Part shown: piece after piece, positions 55,240 through 64,000 of the stretch
Numbering within the stretch: the stretch's first letter is position 1
How the letters are laid out: each line of letters opens with the position of its first letter
From: Notamacropus eugenii
Taxonomy: Eukaryota > Chordata > Mammalia > Diprotodontia > Macropodidae
DNA: 64,000 nt
NCBI RefSeq assembly: GCF_028372415.1
Contig: NC_092872.1
Coordinates: forward strand, 554,048,705 to 554,112,704
Direction of reading: 5' to 3'
The notes under the pieces: model-generated
The model's database searches: none
What the model was told of the DNA's origin: nothing
What the model saw: the letters and a program-made list of their open reading frames with translations, nothing else
Position numbers and translations under genes: made by a program

Positions 55240-55862
55240 AATATTTAAACCCTTTGATGTCAAAGTTCATTGCTATGCATAGGAGCTAAAAACTAGACAG
55301 GTTCAATGTAAACCAAAATATTTAGAGCAGTATTTATTGTAGCATCAAAATACTGGAAACAAATTAGATGCTCCACGATTGGAGAACAGTCAAATTGTGG
55401 CCCAAGAATACAATGGAATGTTAGTGTGATGAACATTAATATCAAAAAGGAACAGTGAGTATGAACAATGCTGGAGACATGGGAAGACATGAACAGATGG
55501 GGATGAGCACCAACAGGAAAACAATTTACAGAATGACTACATCTGGAAATAGAAAGAAAAATAACAACGTTGACAACAACACAAATCAAAACTTAAGACT
55601 GATCATTATAATTATCAAACTTGAAACTGAAGACAATATTTGGGAATACACCTACCTCCCTCCTTTGCAGAGGTAGAGGAGTGGTTTATAGGTAGAATCT
55701 AGAATATACTGGATTTGATTTCTGTGTTGGTTAGTTTGTTGAACTGTTGCTATCCCCCACTCCTTTTAAAAGTTCTTAAATATATGGAATTGCTCTCAGG
55801 ATGGGGAAAGGGGAGAAATGTGTTGGAATATGAAGGTTATCTAATAACAAAATATACATTCA
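55240..55862 (+). mobile_element. L1 LINE 3' end inserted in L2
   Basis: 'tttagagcagtatttattgta', 'tactggaaacaaattagatg', 'caatggaatgttagtgtgatg' and 'cctccctcctttgcagaggt' are sense L1 ORF2 end and 3' UTR. The end runs into AT-rich repeats (55863-55950). L2 antisense sequence resumes near 55960. Confidence 0.7.
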
Positions 55863-55870
55863 CATGTATA

Positions 55871-55918
55871 TATTTATAAATATATTTATTTATATTTAAA
55901 TAAATATATTTATAAATA
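55871..55918. repeat. perfect AT-only palindrome, 22-bp arms
   Basis: The left arm 55871-55892 is the exact reverse complement of the right arm 55897-55918, with a 4-base spacer (tatt). All 48 bases are A or T. It sits in the AT-rich 3' tail region of an L1 insertion. Confidence 0.98.
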
Positions 55919-55959
55919 AGTATATATGTGTGTATGTATACATATATTGGTTTTCCTAA

Positions 55960-57370
55960 AAGGATCATTGCAAACCTTGCTGTGAGCAATTTTACATGAG
56001 AGTTTTAATCAGAAGGCAGATTTTCAAGTCTTAAGAAGTCAATGATGGGTGAAAAAGTGGAAACAAGGAATGTACAAGCCTGTTTCTAGGAATCTCATTG
56101 TGAAAGGAAGAGACATATGGAAATAATTTGAGGGGATAGATAGTAGGATGAAATTAAGAACTTTTTTTTAAAGATAGGCTATACCTGGAAGTGTTTGTGA
56201 GTAATGCAGAAGAAGCCATAAGTAATAAAGATTGAAGATGGGGTTGGAATGGGGCAGAGGGAGGGGATCAAGGGATCCTGCTCCCAGAAGAGATGGGAAG
56301 GGATGCAATCAAAGGCAAAATTAAAAATGTAGGCCCCTGCAATGCGTGGGCCACCTCTTACTCACATACTAGAGCAAATGAAGACAGCAATGTAGATGAT
56401 TCAGAGGGGTTGGAAATGTGGCCTAGGGAAAAAAGGGAGGTAATATCAAGTGGTCTTGATTTATTCAGTAAAGTTGGAGGTAAGGTCTTAGACTTAGAGG
56501 GAAGAGAAAAAAGGTGGAATATAGGACTTGAGAGCAAAATTTTGCAACAACTACTTTTGGGAGGATGATAGACAGTCGGTGAGTAATAAGAGGATTGATG
56601 TGCAGAAGTGACAATCCATCTGAGATTATATGACACAAATGTATAGTGTAGCTAAATGGAACAATTGTGTTGTTTCTTCCAGTAGCATTTAGTAGCATAC
56701 TAGTAGGAGCAGGAAAGATGGGTCTAGTAAGACATGAATAGCAATGTGAAAAAGAGACAAGGGATTCAAAGGTACAGGTGATAGTGTACTGTTTAACTGG
56801 TCAATTATAATTTTCAGACTGTGAAGACAGTCAAATGTGAGGTCAAAGTAGAGATGATTGTTTAGAAAAGAGAACAGATAGGAATGGGGGATTGGAGCTG
56901 TGGGATGTGTGATAAATAGATGTGAAAAGACCAAGGCAAAGGAGTTGAAAAAGGCAGAAGGTTATAATCAGAGGGGAATTTCAGAGTCCAGGATCATGGA
57001 AGTAGAAGTTATGAGTTATGAGAAAATTGAAGGTATGGTCATCCCTGTGGGTGGTTGAGATGGAAAGAATATTTAGGTTAAGGGAGTTTAGAAGTTTCAT
57101 TAAATGGGACACTAAAGTGTTTGAAGGGAAATTGGCATATGTGCTGAGGTGCCTGAAAATAAGGACAGGAGTTTGGGAATGGAAAAGAAAACTGTGTCTG
57201 TTATTCCACTCCTTGGAAAATAAGTAATTGAGAGTAACCTGGAGGCTAATGGGTAACTGAATTTTGTGAGAAGGGTTGGAATGAAGATGAAGGCTTGGGA
57301 ATCATGTTTGTAGATTACTAATCTACCACTACCATCATTATCCCCCCAACAACTGGAGAATGTCACTTCT
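55960..57370 (-). mobile_element. L2 LINE, right segment (RT start, linker, endonuclease side)
   Basis: Antisense L2 continues: 'taatcagaaggcagattttc', 'gggaagggatgcaatcaaag', 'ttattcagtaaagttggagg', 'aaggtcttagacttagag', 'ttatatgacacaaatgtata' and 'gattggagctgtgggatg'. With 54413-55190 it forms one copy of more than 2 kb interrupted by L1. Confidence 0.65.
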
Positions 57371-57990
57371 TCAAAAAGTACTTAATAATGAAGATGTTAT
57401 AAGATTTCCTCATCTTTACAGAATAGATTAGCACACTTTAGGAATCTTCCATTGAATATGACTAGAATAATTGAGTATTAGAACTGGAAGGATCACTAAA
57501 AAACATTCAGATCAGACCTTGATGCTACATATTAGGAAACTAAAGCTGTGAGTGTCATAGAATTAATCATGGATACTTACTTCCTTCTATAGCAGCCCAT
57601 TTGACATTTTTGGAGAACTCAGAAATAAGTCAACCAAATCTCATTTAAAAAATAAAACATTTTTTTAAGCAGTGCTGGATTTAGATAAGAAGGGTTTTAA
57701 AAAATAGCTGACAATGCATAATGTGAAAGGTCACATGTTATGACCATAAAATCTTGATTCGTGAAGTTTGTGAAATTACTTGAGGGATTCATGATTTCAT
57801 CATTTTAGGTTGCATCCTTCTCTGATGCAGATCACCATCTCTCCATGCTTTCATATAAATTTTCTTGAATTATTGTGACCAAAATCTTTATGCCCTGTCC
57901 AACATTCTGGTGCTGAACCTCTTTGAACTTACCAAGTTTAATTCTCAGATAACAGACATAAAGCATTGTTGAGTCATAACCTTTGAAACA
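57371..57990. other. unclassified sequence with a MIR3 fragment
   Basis: MIR3 at about 57465-57560 ('gagtattagaactggaagg', 'ttaggaaactaaagctgtg'). The rest has no recognised family. Confidence 0.45.
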
Positions 57991-57994
57991 TTAA

Positions 57995-58145
57995 CTGAAG
58001 AAATCCAAGTCTAGAGTAGTCAAAAGGCAGATTTTGAAAACTTAAGAATCCAATGATTGGTGAAGAAGGGAAGACAATGAGTCTAAAAAACTTTCTAGGA
58101 TCTTGACTGTGAAAGGAAGAAAAGACATATGGAAATAGAGCCATA
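57995..58145 (-). mobile_element. L2 fragment similar to 56000-56130
   Basis: 'caaaaggcagattttgaaaac', 'cttaagaatccaatgattgg' and 'agaaaagacatatggaaata' repeat the L2 segment at 56000-56130 with moderate divergence. A second L2 copy or an old local duplication. Confidence 0.6.
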
Positions 58146-58264
58146 TGGAAAATAGAAAAACATTAATTTTATCTTTCCTGTTTCCCTTCTTCCACTAAAC
58201 ACCTCCTCAGATGCCTCAGTGGAATGGTATTGATTGGTGGTTTTAGGAGTCTATAGCAATAAGC

Positions 58265-58379
58265 AGAACTGAAGTATACTGAAAGTCAGGGGACCTGGGG
58301 TTTCAAGTTTGGCCCTGATATGATCATTTTCCTCAGCCATAAAATGAAGCAATGATATTTGAACCCCTCACTTCTAGTC

Positions 58380-58382
<3 letters not shown>
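58265..58382 (+). mobile_element. MIR-type SINE fragment
   Basis: 'ctgaaagtcaggggacctgg', 'gtttggccctgatatgatc' and 'cagccataaaatgaagca' are in MIR order, ending in the TC microsatellite. Confidence 0.6.

Positions 58383-58383
<1 letters not shown>

Positions 58384-58433
<50 letters not shown>
58384..58433. repeat. (TC)n microsatellite
   Basis: Fifty bases of uninterrupted TC on the plus strand. Confidence 0.99.
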
Positions 58434-58434
<1 letters not shown>

Positions 58435-58639
58435 AGGTATATTGGGGGTGGAAGAAAGAAGTGCATGAAAATAGAGATATTTAAAATACAGCCCTTCCTT
58501 GACATTTCTCAAATTCATCAATAAAATTGATTGATTTACAAAAAAAAGAACATTCCAAAATCCAAGGAAATTATCAAGATGATGCTAGATGTAATTAAAA
58601 CCCTACTCCTTCTGAAAGTCTGTTTGTTCAGTCACATTT

Positions 58640-58745
58640 CAAATTCACAAACATTTATTAAATGCCCACTAATTATATGCAAGGCAGTATGTGAGACTGA
58701 AATAGTCCTCATCTTCAAGGAGATTACATTCTACTGTAAGTATAA
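58640..58745 (-). mobile_element. L2 3' tail
   Basis: 'acaaacatttattaaatgccc', 'gcaaggcagtatgtgagact' and 'caaggagattacattctact' are the antisense L2 end. Confidence 0.65.
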
Positions 58746-58749
58746 AACA

Positions 58750-59400
58750 TACATAGAAGTGGTCAAGTATGAATTCATTCATTATTAAACATTGATGCTG
58801 GTCACATGGCTATTACAAATCATAACTTATCTAACTTTTATGATAAAATGAAAATATTCTGGTAGCATTTCCTTAGTTAAGTACATAACTGATTAATGAT
58901 GGTGACAGTCCATTGTTCTGCTGCGTATCAGAAAAGCACATTTCCTGTAATAGATTTTAGATTTTGTACATATAAAATTTCATATAAATATACATATTTA
59001 TACACACATATTGATCTGTACACATACATATCCTTAAAACTTAACCTTTTTTGCATTATCTTTTCACTTGAATAATAATCTCAAATGACCATATCTTTTT
59101 TTATGAATTGGTAAGTTTTTTTTTAAGCTTGTTCAAGGTCAAAGGAGTTTTCTCTGGTTGAAAAGCATTTCCAACTTCTTAAATTAACATATGAAATGCC
59201 ATTTGTAACACTATTTTCTTTCCTTTAATAAAAACATAATTGGCCTATTTGACAGAAGTATATTCACACAATAGTGGTATTTATAATTCACTTATTCCAT
59301 TTATAATCATTATTGAGAGATATTGCCTATTATGCCAATGAAGAAGTCCTTTGGCATAATTTACAAATTGATGTGACATTTCTTTCATTGTTGGTTGTCT
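58750..59400. other. AT-rich, single-copy-looking sequence
   Basis: No repeat family is seen apart from short TATA/CATA patches near 58970-59030. No exon or RNA gene is supported. Confidence 0.45.
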
Positions 59401-59404
59401 ATTA

Positions 59405-59740
59405 CATGGAATCCTAGAATGATGAAGCTAGAAGGGGCCTGAGGGATTGCCTAATACAGTGACTCCTCACCTCTTGTGAACTCTCAGCAATTCTCACAAT
59501 TGACAAATGTTTTAGTACCAAAGATCCATGCTTCTTTCCAAGAAATAACAGGGTATATTAAGAAGCATGTTGGACTGTGAAGGAACTTTGAAGAATAGGA
59601 ATAAAGCGGTTGTAGGGCAGAAAGAGATGCACCTATGCTAATATCCTCACTTTTATGAGATCACAGATACATTTGAGTTGAATTGAATTGTTACACCATT
59701 AAGTTAGGAGACCTAGGTTTGAATCTTGACTCGGATATCT
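59405..59740 (+). mobile_element. MIR3 and MIR-type SINE fragments
   Basis: 59405-59500 has 'ggaatcctagaatgatgaagc' and 'aaggggcctgagggattgc' (MIR3). 59690-59740 has 'taagttaggagacctaggtttgaat', the start of a MIR. Confidence 0.5.
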
Positions 59741-59839
59741 AGCTCTTAGGAATAGAGAGAGGACAGGGAATTCTTATGGAAAATACATGCTTTAGGAGAG
59801 AGGTTTGAAAGAAAGCTTGAATTCTTCCCAATCTCCTCT

Positions 59840-60215
59840 ACATAAAAACCATAAAAATATAATGTTATAGTTGGAAGACATTTGAGATCACCTGATACAA
59901 CTGATTGAACAGCTAGGTGACACTGTGGATAGAGAGCCTTGACTGGAATCAGGAAGGCTCATCTTCCAGAGTTCAAATGTAGCCTCAGACATACAGTTGT
60001 ATGACCCTCACTTAACCCTGTTTGCCTCAGTTTCCTTCTTTGTAAAATGAGCTGTAGAAGGAAATGGCAAACCATTCTAGTATCTCTGCTAAGAAAACCC
60101 CAAATAGGAATATGAAGGATCAGACATGACTGAAACAACTGAATAACAACTGTACAATGCCTTCATTTTGCAGTGGTGAAAACAAAGGCCCTGTGTGTGT
60201 TAGAAGAACCCAAGT
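59840..60215 (+). mobile_element. MIR3-type SINE split by a younger SINE
   Basis: Left: 'aatgttatagttggaagaca...gatcacctgatacaactg' (59840-59905). Right: 'tgccttcattttgcagtggtg...caaaggccctgtg' (60151-60215). One MIR3, interrupted by the SINE at 59906-60150. Confidence 0.65.
59906..60150 (+). mobile_element. full-length SINE with RTE/BovB-like tail
   Basis: 'gaacagctaggtgacactgtgg' (head), 'gagttcaaatgtagcctcag', 'cttaaccctgtttgcctcag', 'aatgagctgtagaaggaaat' and 'ggcaaaccattctagtatct' lead to the tail 'gatcagacatgactgaaac' and aacaactgaataacaac. Confidence 0.88.
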
Positions 60216-60866
60216 CCCTGAATTCCTATCTAGGCCATATATAGGACATGGGGGTGGACATGTGAATAGCTACCACTTACGTGTTCACCACTCTAGGTCA
60301 GAGCCTCATCCCTTCTTGTCTGGACTATTACAATAGCAATTGGGATAGGCCTCTCTGACTCAAGTTTTTCTCTGCTCTAATCCATTCTCTACACAGCTAC
60401 CATACTGATATTCCAAAAGCGTGCCTCTCACTTTGTTCCCTTTGGACTCAGTAAGATCCAGTGTGCTCCCTTTTGCCTAAAGGAGCAAACACACATCCCT
60501 CTGTTTTTCTTTGAAAGCCCTTTGAATCCTGGCTTGAACCTAGGTTTCTAATCTTATTCTGTATTAGACCCTGTGTACTCTTCAGTACAGCTGGATTGAC
60601 TTTTGTGATGTCCCACACAACTACTAATGATCTTTTCTCCCCCAGCTGTGTACCTTTGCAGGGGCTACTTTCCATGCCTTGTATGCACTGCTGTCTGTAC
60701 TCCTTAGAATTCCTCCTACCTTAATTCCAAGGTCAGCTTAAGCATCTATTATGATATAAAGGCTTTCATTCTCCCACTATCTAGTATCCACACCCCACAA
60801 AAAAGTTTCTTTCAATTTATAATGCTTTGATATATACATACATACAAACATATACATATATGAATA

Positions 60867-60867
60867 C

Positions 60868-60916
<49 letters not shown>

Positions 60917-60930
60917 CCTATCTGTCTATC
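60867..60930. repeat. (TATC)n microsatellite
   Basis: About 15 TATC units with TACC and TGTC variants at the right end. Confidence 0.97.
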
Positions 60931-60931
60931 A

Positions 60932-61167
60932 ACTGGTAGCATGGTAGATAGAGTACCAGGCCTGAAGTCAGGAAGACCTTAGTTCAAATCTTACCAGCTG
61001 TGTGACCCTGCTCAAGTCATTTAACTTGTTTGCCTCAGTTTCCTCATCTGTAAAATTGAGATAATAGCACCTATCTCCCAGGGTTGTTGTGAGAATCAAA
61101 TCCAATATGTATAAAAGTGCTTAGCTTAGTACCTGACACCCAGTAGGTGCTATATAAATGCTTATTC
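60932..61167 (+). mobile_element. tRNA-derived CORE SINE, near full length
   Basis: 'ggtagcatggtagatagagtacc', 'cctgaagtcaggaagacctt', 'gtgtgaccctgctcaagtc', 'cagtttcctcatctgtaaaa', 'gggttgttgtgagaatcaaa' and 'agtaggtgctatataaatgc' give all segments in order. It lies within L2. Confidence 0.85.
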
Positions 61168-61329
61168 TCTATTTATCTCCTTATATGTACTCCTGTTTTC
61201 TTTCCTGATAGAGTGTAAGCTCTTTGAGAGCAGGACCTCCTGTATTTTTGTACTTATATCCCCAGCTCCTAGCACAGTGCCTGATATGTGGTAGGCTCTT
61301 TAGAAATGATTGCTTATTGGTTGAGAGAC

Positions 61330-61890
61330 TTATGAGAGAATAGAGGAAGAAGAGTTTATTGGAAACAGGCATAACTAAAACAGAATAGTAATAAGTGGAT
61401 ACAAATGTGTAAGGTGTGGTGGCCAGGACCGTAATATGAAACAGGATACATTTCAGCAGTTGTTCCATTTTCATATCGTAAATATTGACTATTAATTGAG
61501 CATCATTTACCAGATCAATCTATACTCCATTGTTTCCATTTGATTTTTTTTTTTTGCCTTTTCATCAAAATCTTTCTGTGAATCATATCCAATGATGGCA
61601 ATATTTCCCAGAGAAACAAAGATAATAAAATAGAGATAGCCAGGAGGAAAGGATTTTAGGGACATTAAACTTTTTTTTTAACTCAGACATTCAAACTCAG
61701 AGATTCAGATTCACAATATTTGAAACTGAAGGCCAAAGTTCAACAGCTAACAAAGTGAACTTACTAGTAAAATATATAAATAACATTTTTAGGTTCAGAG
61801 TATTGAATGAACATCAAGAAGGAAGTTTATGAGTAATAAAATATGGAAAGGTATTTAGAGAAATCTATGCCCCCATTTTCTGCCAAAATC
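61330..61890. other. unclassified sequence
   Basis: No repeat family or exon is seen. A 97-codon minus-strand open frame reaches into this stretch from the L2 tail and is treated as chance. Confidence 0.45.
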
Positions 61891-61894
61891 ACTA

Positions 61895-62505
61895 AATCAA
61901 TCAACTGACAGTAATTTATTAAGCACATACTATGTGCTAGGTCTATTCTCAGCACTGAAGATGCAATTACTGTTAATGAAACAATCCCTGCTCTCAAGGA
62001 GTTGACCTTCTAGTGGGGAAGATGAGTGCACATATAAATATGTAAAGAATAATTTTAAAGAGAGTGAATGTGAATAAAAATAAGGTAATTGAATACAAGC
62101 AAGTTGTGTGACACTAGCAGATGGAGGGATTTGGAAAAGCTCCATGTTACAGGAAGGGCTTAAATGAAAATAACAAGGATTATGTGAGGCAGAGGTGAGC
62201 TCATTCCACTCATTGGAAATGACTTGGTAAAGGCATTTTGCCAGAGACAGGAGATGGTGTTCTGACCCTCAGGAACAGGAAGAGACTCCGTGTAGCTGTA
62301 TCATAGAGTGTGGGAAAGGAAGTAATGCCCAATGACTCTGGAAATATCAGTTGATTTGAAGTTGTGATAGACAAGTTTACATTTTATGCTAGAGGCTTAG
62401 GGAGCCACAAGAGTTTATTGAGTAAGGGAGTGACATGGTGAGTCTTCTTCACTTAAAGAAAATCATTTTGGGAGTTGTATAGAGGATAAATCAAAGTGGA
62501 GACTC
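61895..62505 (-). mobile_element. L2-like LINE 3' part
   Basis: Antisense L2-type order: 'aatcaatcaactgacagtaatt', 'tactatgtgctaggtctatt', 'ctctcaaggagttgaccttc', 'aggaagggcttaaatgaaaa', 'gagctcattccactcattgg', 'ggagccacaagagtttattg' and 'agtgacatggtgagtcttc'. Confidence 0.7.
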
Positions 62506-62799
62506 TGGCTGCACTCTTGTCATTTTTATTTTATTTTATTAAGTGCTCTCTTCCTATCATAAATTCCCTTGATAACATCTTCTATTCTTGTTCTTCAAAC
62601 TTGCTCATTGTTTATATGTTACAATCTGGTTACACTCACCATCTCTCCATTATAGTCTTTATGAGAATATTCAATTCTTTGGAAACTGTTAGATCCCTTG
62701 TCTCACTGCCTGCTACACACCAAAATGATAGAAATGATATTAATGCCATTATTGTAAAATAAAGGAAAATGGCAACTGAAAGCTTGTATCTGGATCATT

Positions 62800-62940
62800 T
62801 AGAAAGTCATTCAATTAGCATTTTATTAAGCAGGTTCTATTTGCCAGGCTTTGTTCTAAGCTCTGGAAATAAAAAGAAAGGTAAAAGACAGTTCTCGTTC
62901 TCAAGGAACTCATAGTCGATCTAGGTCATGCTACCTTGCA
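62800..62940 (-). mobile_element. L2 3' tail
   Basis: 'attcaattagcattttattaag', 'atttgccaggctttgttcta' and 'ctcaaggaactcatagtcg' are the antisense L2 end. Confidence 0.7.
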
Positions 62941-63029
62941 CACAGAAGGTAATTGATTGATTGTCTACACTTATTAAAACAAACAGCAGTGACCCATTTC
63001 TTCCATCCTGGGAAGACCAATGTAATAAC

Positions 63030-63205
63030 CTTTTTCATAGGTTCATAGGTTTTAGAACATAGACTTTAGAAATCACCTAGTCCATAGACTTCACTTTACA
63101 AATGAGTCTTTGAGAGGGTGTCTTGCTTCTTATCACATGATTAGTAGATGGCAGATTTGGGATTTGAATTCAGGCCTTCTATACCTAAATTAAGTGTTCT
63201 TTCCT
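63030..63205 (+). mobile_element. MIR3-type SINE
   Basis: 'ttcataggttttagaacatag', 'gaaatcacctagtccataga', 'tttacaaatgagtctttgag' and 'gggatttgaattcaggcctt' give the MIR3 order. Confidence 0.7.
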
Positions 63206-64000
63206 CTACAGAAATGCCTAGAAAAATTTTGTTTTTTTTTTAAATCAACTACCATATTTAAAAAGCACAGGATAAAAAAGAAAGAAGACCAGTTGGAATT
63301 ACAGACAAGCAAGAAAACTTTGAAAGTTACATGTTGAATTTATTATGTACTTGAACAAAAAAAACCACATGGTACATAATTCAGTTTCATGTACAATCTT
63401 CTTAGTCTATTCTAGACTATATGAGTGGAAGTGCTCATTTTATTTGGTGTTTGTTGGGTTCAGAATTATAAGTAAAAGAATGGTAAAAGTAATAAAACAA
63501 ATCATCTCTCCTGTTGCAATCCAAGGCCCTTGTTTTCATCCATTGCTCAGGAATCCACAAGAATTGTCTAGAATGTACTTCTTAAAATTTTCTTCTCTGA
63601 TTTGGGAAAATTATAGAAGCTCTATTAACGATGTGCTTTTCTTTTCTAAGTGTTCATCCCAGAGGCTCACAGCTGGCTAGAATACACAAAATGTGCTGAG
63701 CAAGCTTGCCACGTGTGCACTGCTCCCAGCAGGCTAGCCCAGTAACTTATGGCTGCTTCCTTGCTGTCTCAGCAGACCAAAGGGGTTATTTCACAATTAG
63801 AATTCGCATTGCCATTATCTTATTACTACTCCACATCCTAAGGGTCTCCTTTAAGTCATTTTCTTCAGAAACCCCAAGTTCCTATAGACATTACCTGGAA
63901 AACATACTTTATACAGTAAAGAAGTACAGTTGATTGGTATTATAGAATCATTCATTCATCCAATGGTTATTTATGGACCATTTATTTCAGGCAAGACACT
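63206..64000. other. unclassified, single-copy-looking sequence
   Basis: No repeat family is seen. A canonical E-box CACGTG lies at about 63711-63716. Plus-strand open frames of 111 codons (63345-63680) and 75 codons (63706-63933) have no recognised domain and no splice support. The last 50 bases may start a further L2 tail. Confidence 0.4.

Larger units (their letters stand above)
60255..61325 (+). mobile_element. L2 LINE 3' part interrupted by a microsatellite and a SINE
   Basis: L2 sense sequence: 'gtctggactattacaatagc', 'atccattctctacacagctac', 'ttgaaagccctttgaatcc' and 'gtacctttgcaggggctact' to about 60830. After the (TATC)n and SINE the L2 end resumes at 61168: 'agagtgtaagctctttgagag', 'cagctcctagcacagtgcct' and 'gtggtaggctctttagaaatg'. 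Confidence 0.75.

Noticed and set aside
56293-57366. Several open frames of 69-92 codons on both strands
   Set aside because: They overlap an antisense L2 copy. No domain beyond worn LINE sequence.
63345-63933. 111- and 75-codon plus-strand open frames near the right edge
   Set aside because: No domain, no splice-site pair and no start context. The region looks single-copy but I see no coding signal.

Overview
This window looks like non-coding DNA from a marsupial (metatherian) mammal. The repeats decide the organism. There are tRNA-derived SINEs whose 3' tails resemble the BovB/RTE LINE (head 'ggcagctaggtgg', tail 'gagtcagacacaactga'). There are L1 copies with the 'gtggagccaagatgg' 5' end and marsupial-type 3' UTRs. 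There are many L2, MIR and MIR3 copies, L3/CR1-like fragments and one RTE endonuclease fragment. No Alu, B1 or carnivore SINE is present. The species cannot be told from the sequence alone.

I found no functional protein-coding gene and no tRNA, rRNA or snRNA gene. The longest open frames (about 146 codons or fewer) fall in repeats, in microsatellites, or in sequence with no family signature. The only host-gene sequence recognised is a processed pseudogene of ribosomal protein L13 (RPL13), minus strand, 21639-22346, with target-site duplications. The window is therefore intergenic or deep intronic.

Layout. 0-12 kb: two abutting L1 3' ends, L2 and MIR fragments, a full-length RTE-tailed SINE with perfect 11-bp duplications, and a hAT remnant. 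12-18 kb: two long plus-strand L2 copies, one carrying an inserted MIR3. 20-24 kb: an L2 fragment, the RPL13 pseudogene and two head-to-head copies of one SINE family forming a large inverted repeat. 24-37 kb: L2, MIR and MIR3, an RTE endonuclease fragment, an LTR-like element, a long minus-strand L2 and an L3/CR1 ORF1 esterase-like fragment. 37-42 kb: a Bkm-like GATA/GACA/CTAG microsatellite and SINEs, one with perfect duplications. 42-46.5 kb: a minus-strand L1 holding two further L1 insertions, one of them a 5'-end-only piece with duplications and no poly-A. 47-50 kb: a CR1-like fragment and an ERV solo-LTR candidate interrupted by a SINE. 50-64 kb: a long TATC microsatellite, two long L2 copies in opposite orientation (the second split by an L1 and a perfect AT palindrome), and further nested repeats.

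Stretches with no recognisable repeat at 26.69-27.15 kb and 51.64-52.0 kb are the best candidates for conserved regulatory DNA. That is inference from base composition and motif content only. I see no undescribed multi-gene system here. The interest lies in the nested transposon record, the inverted repeats and the candidate non-coding elements.
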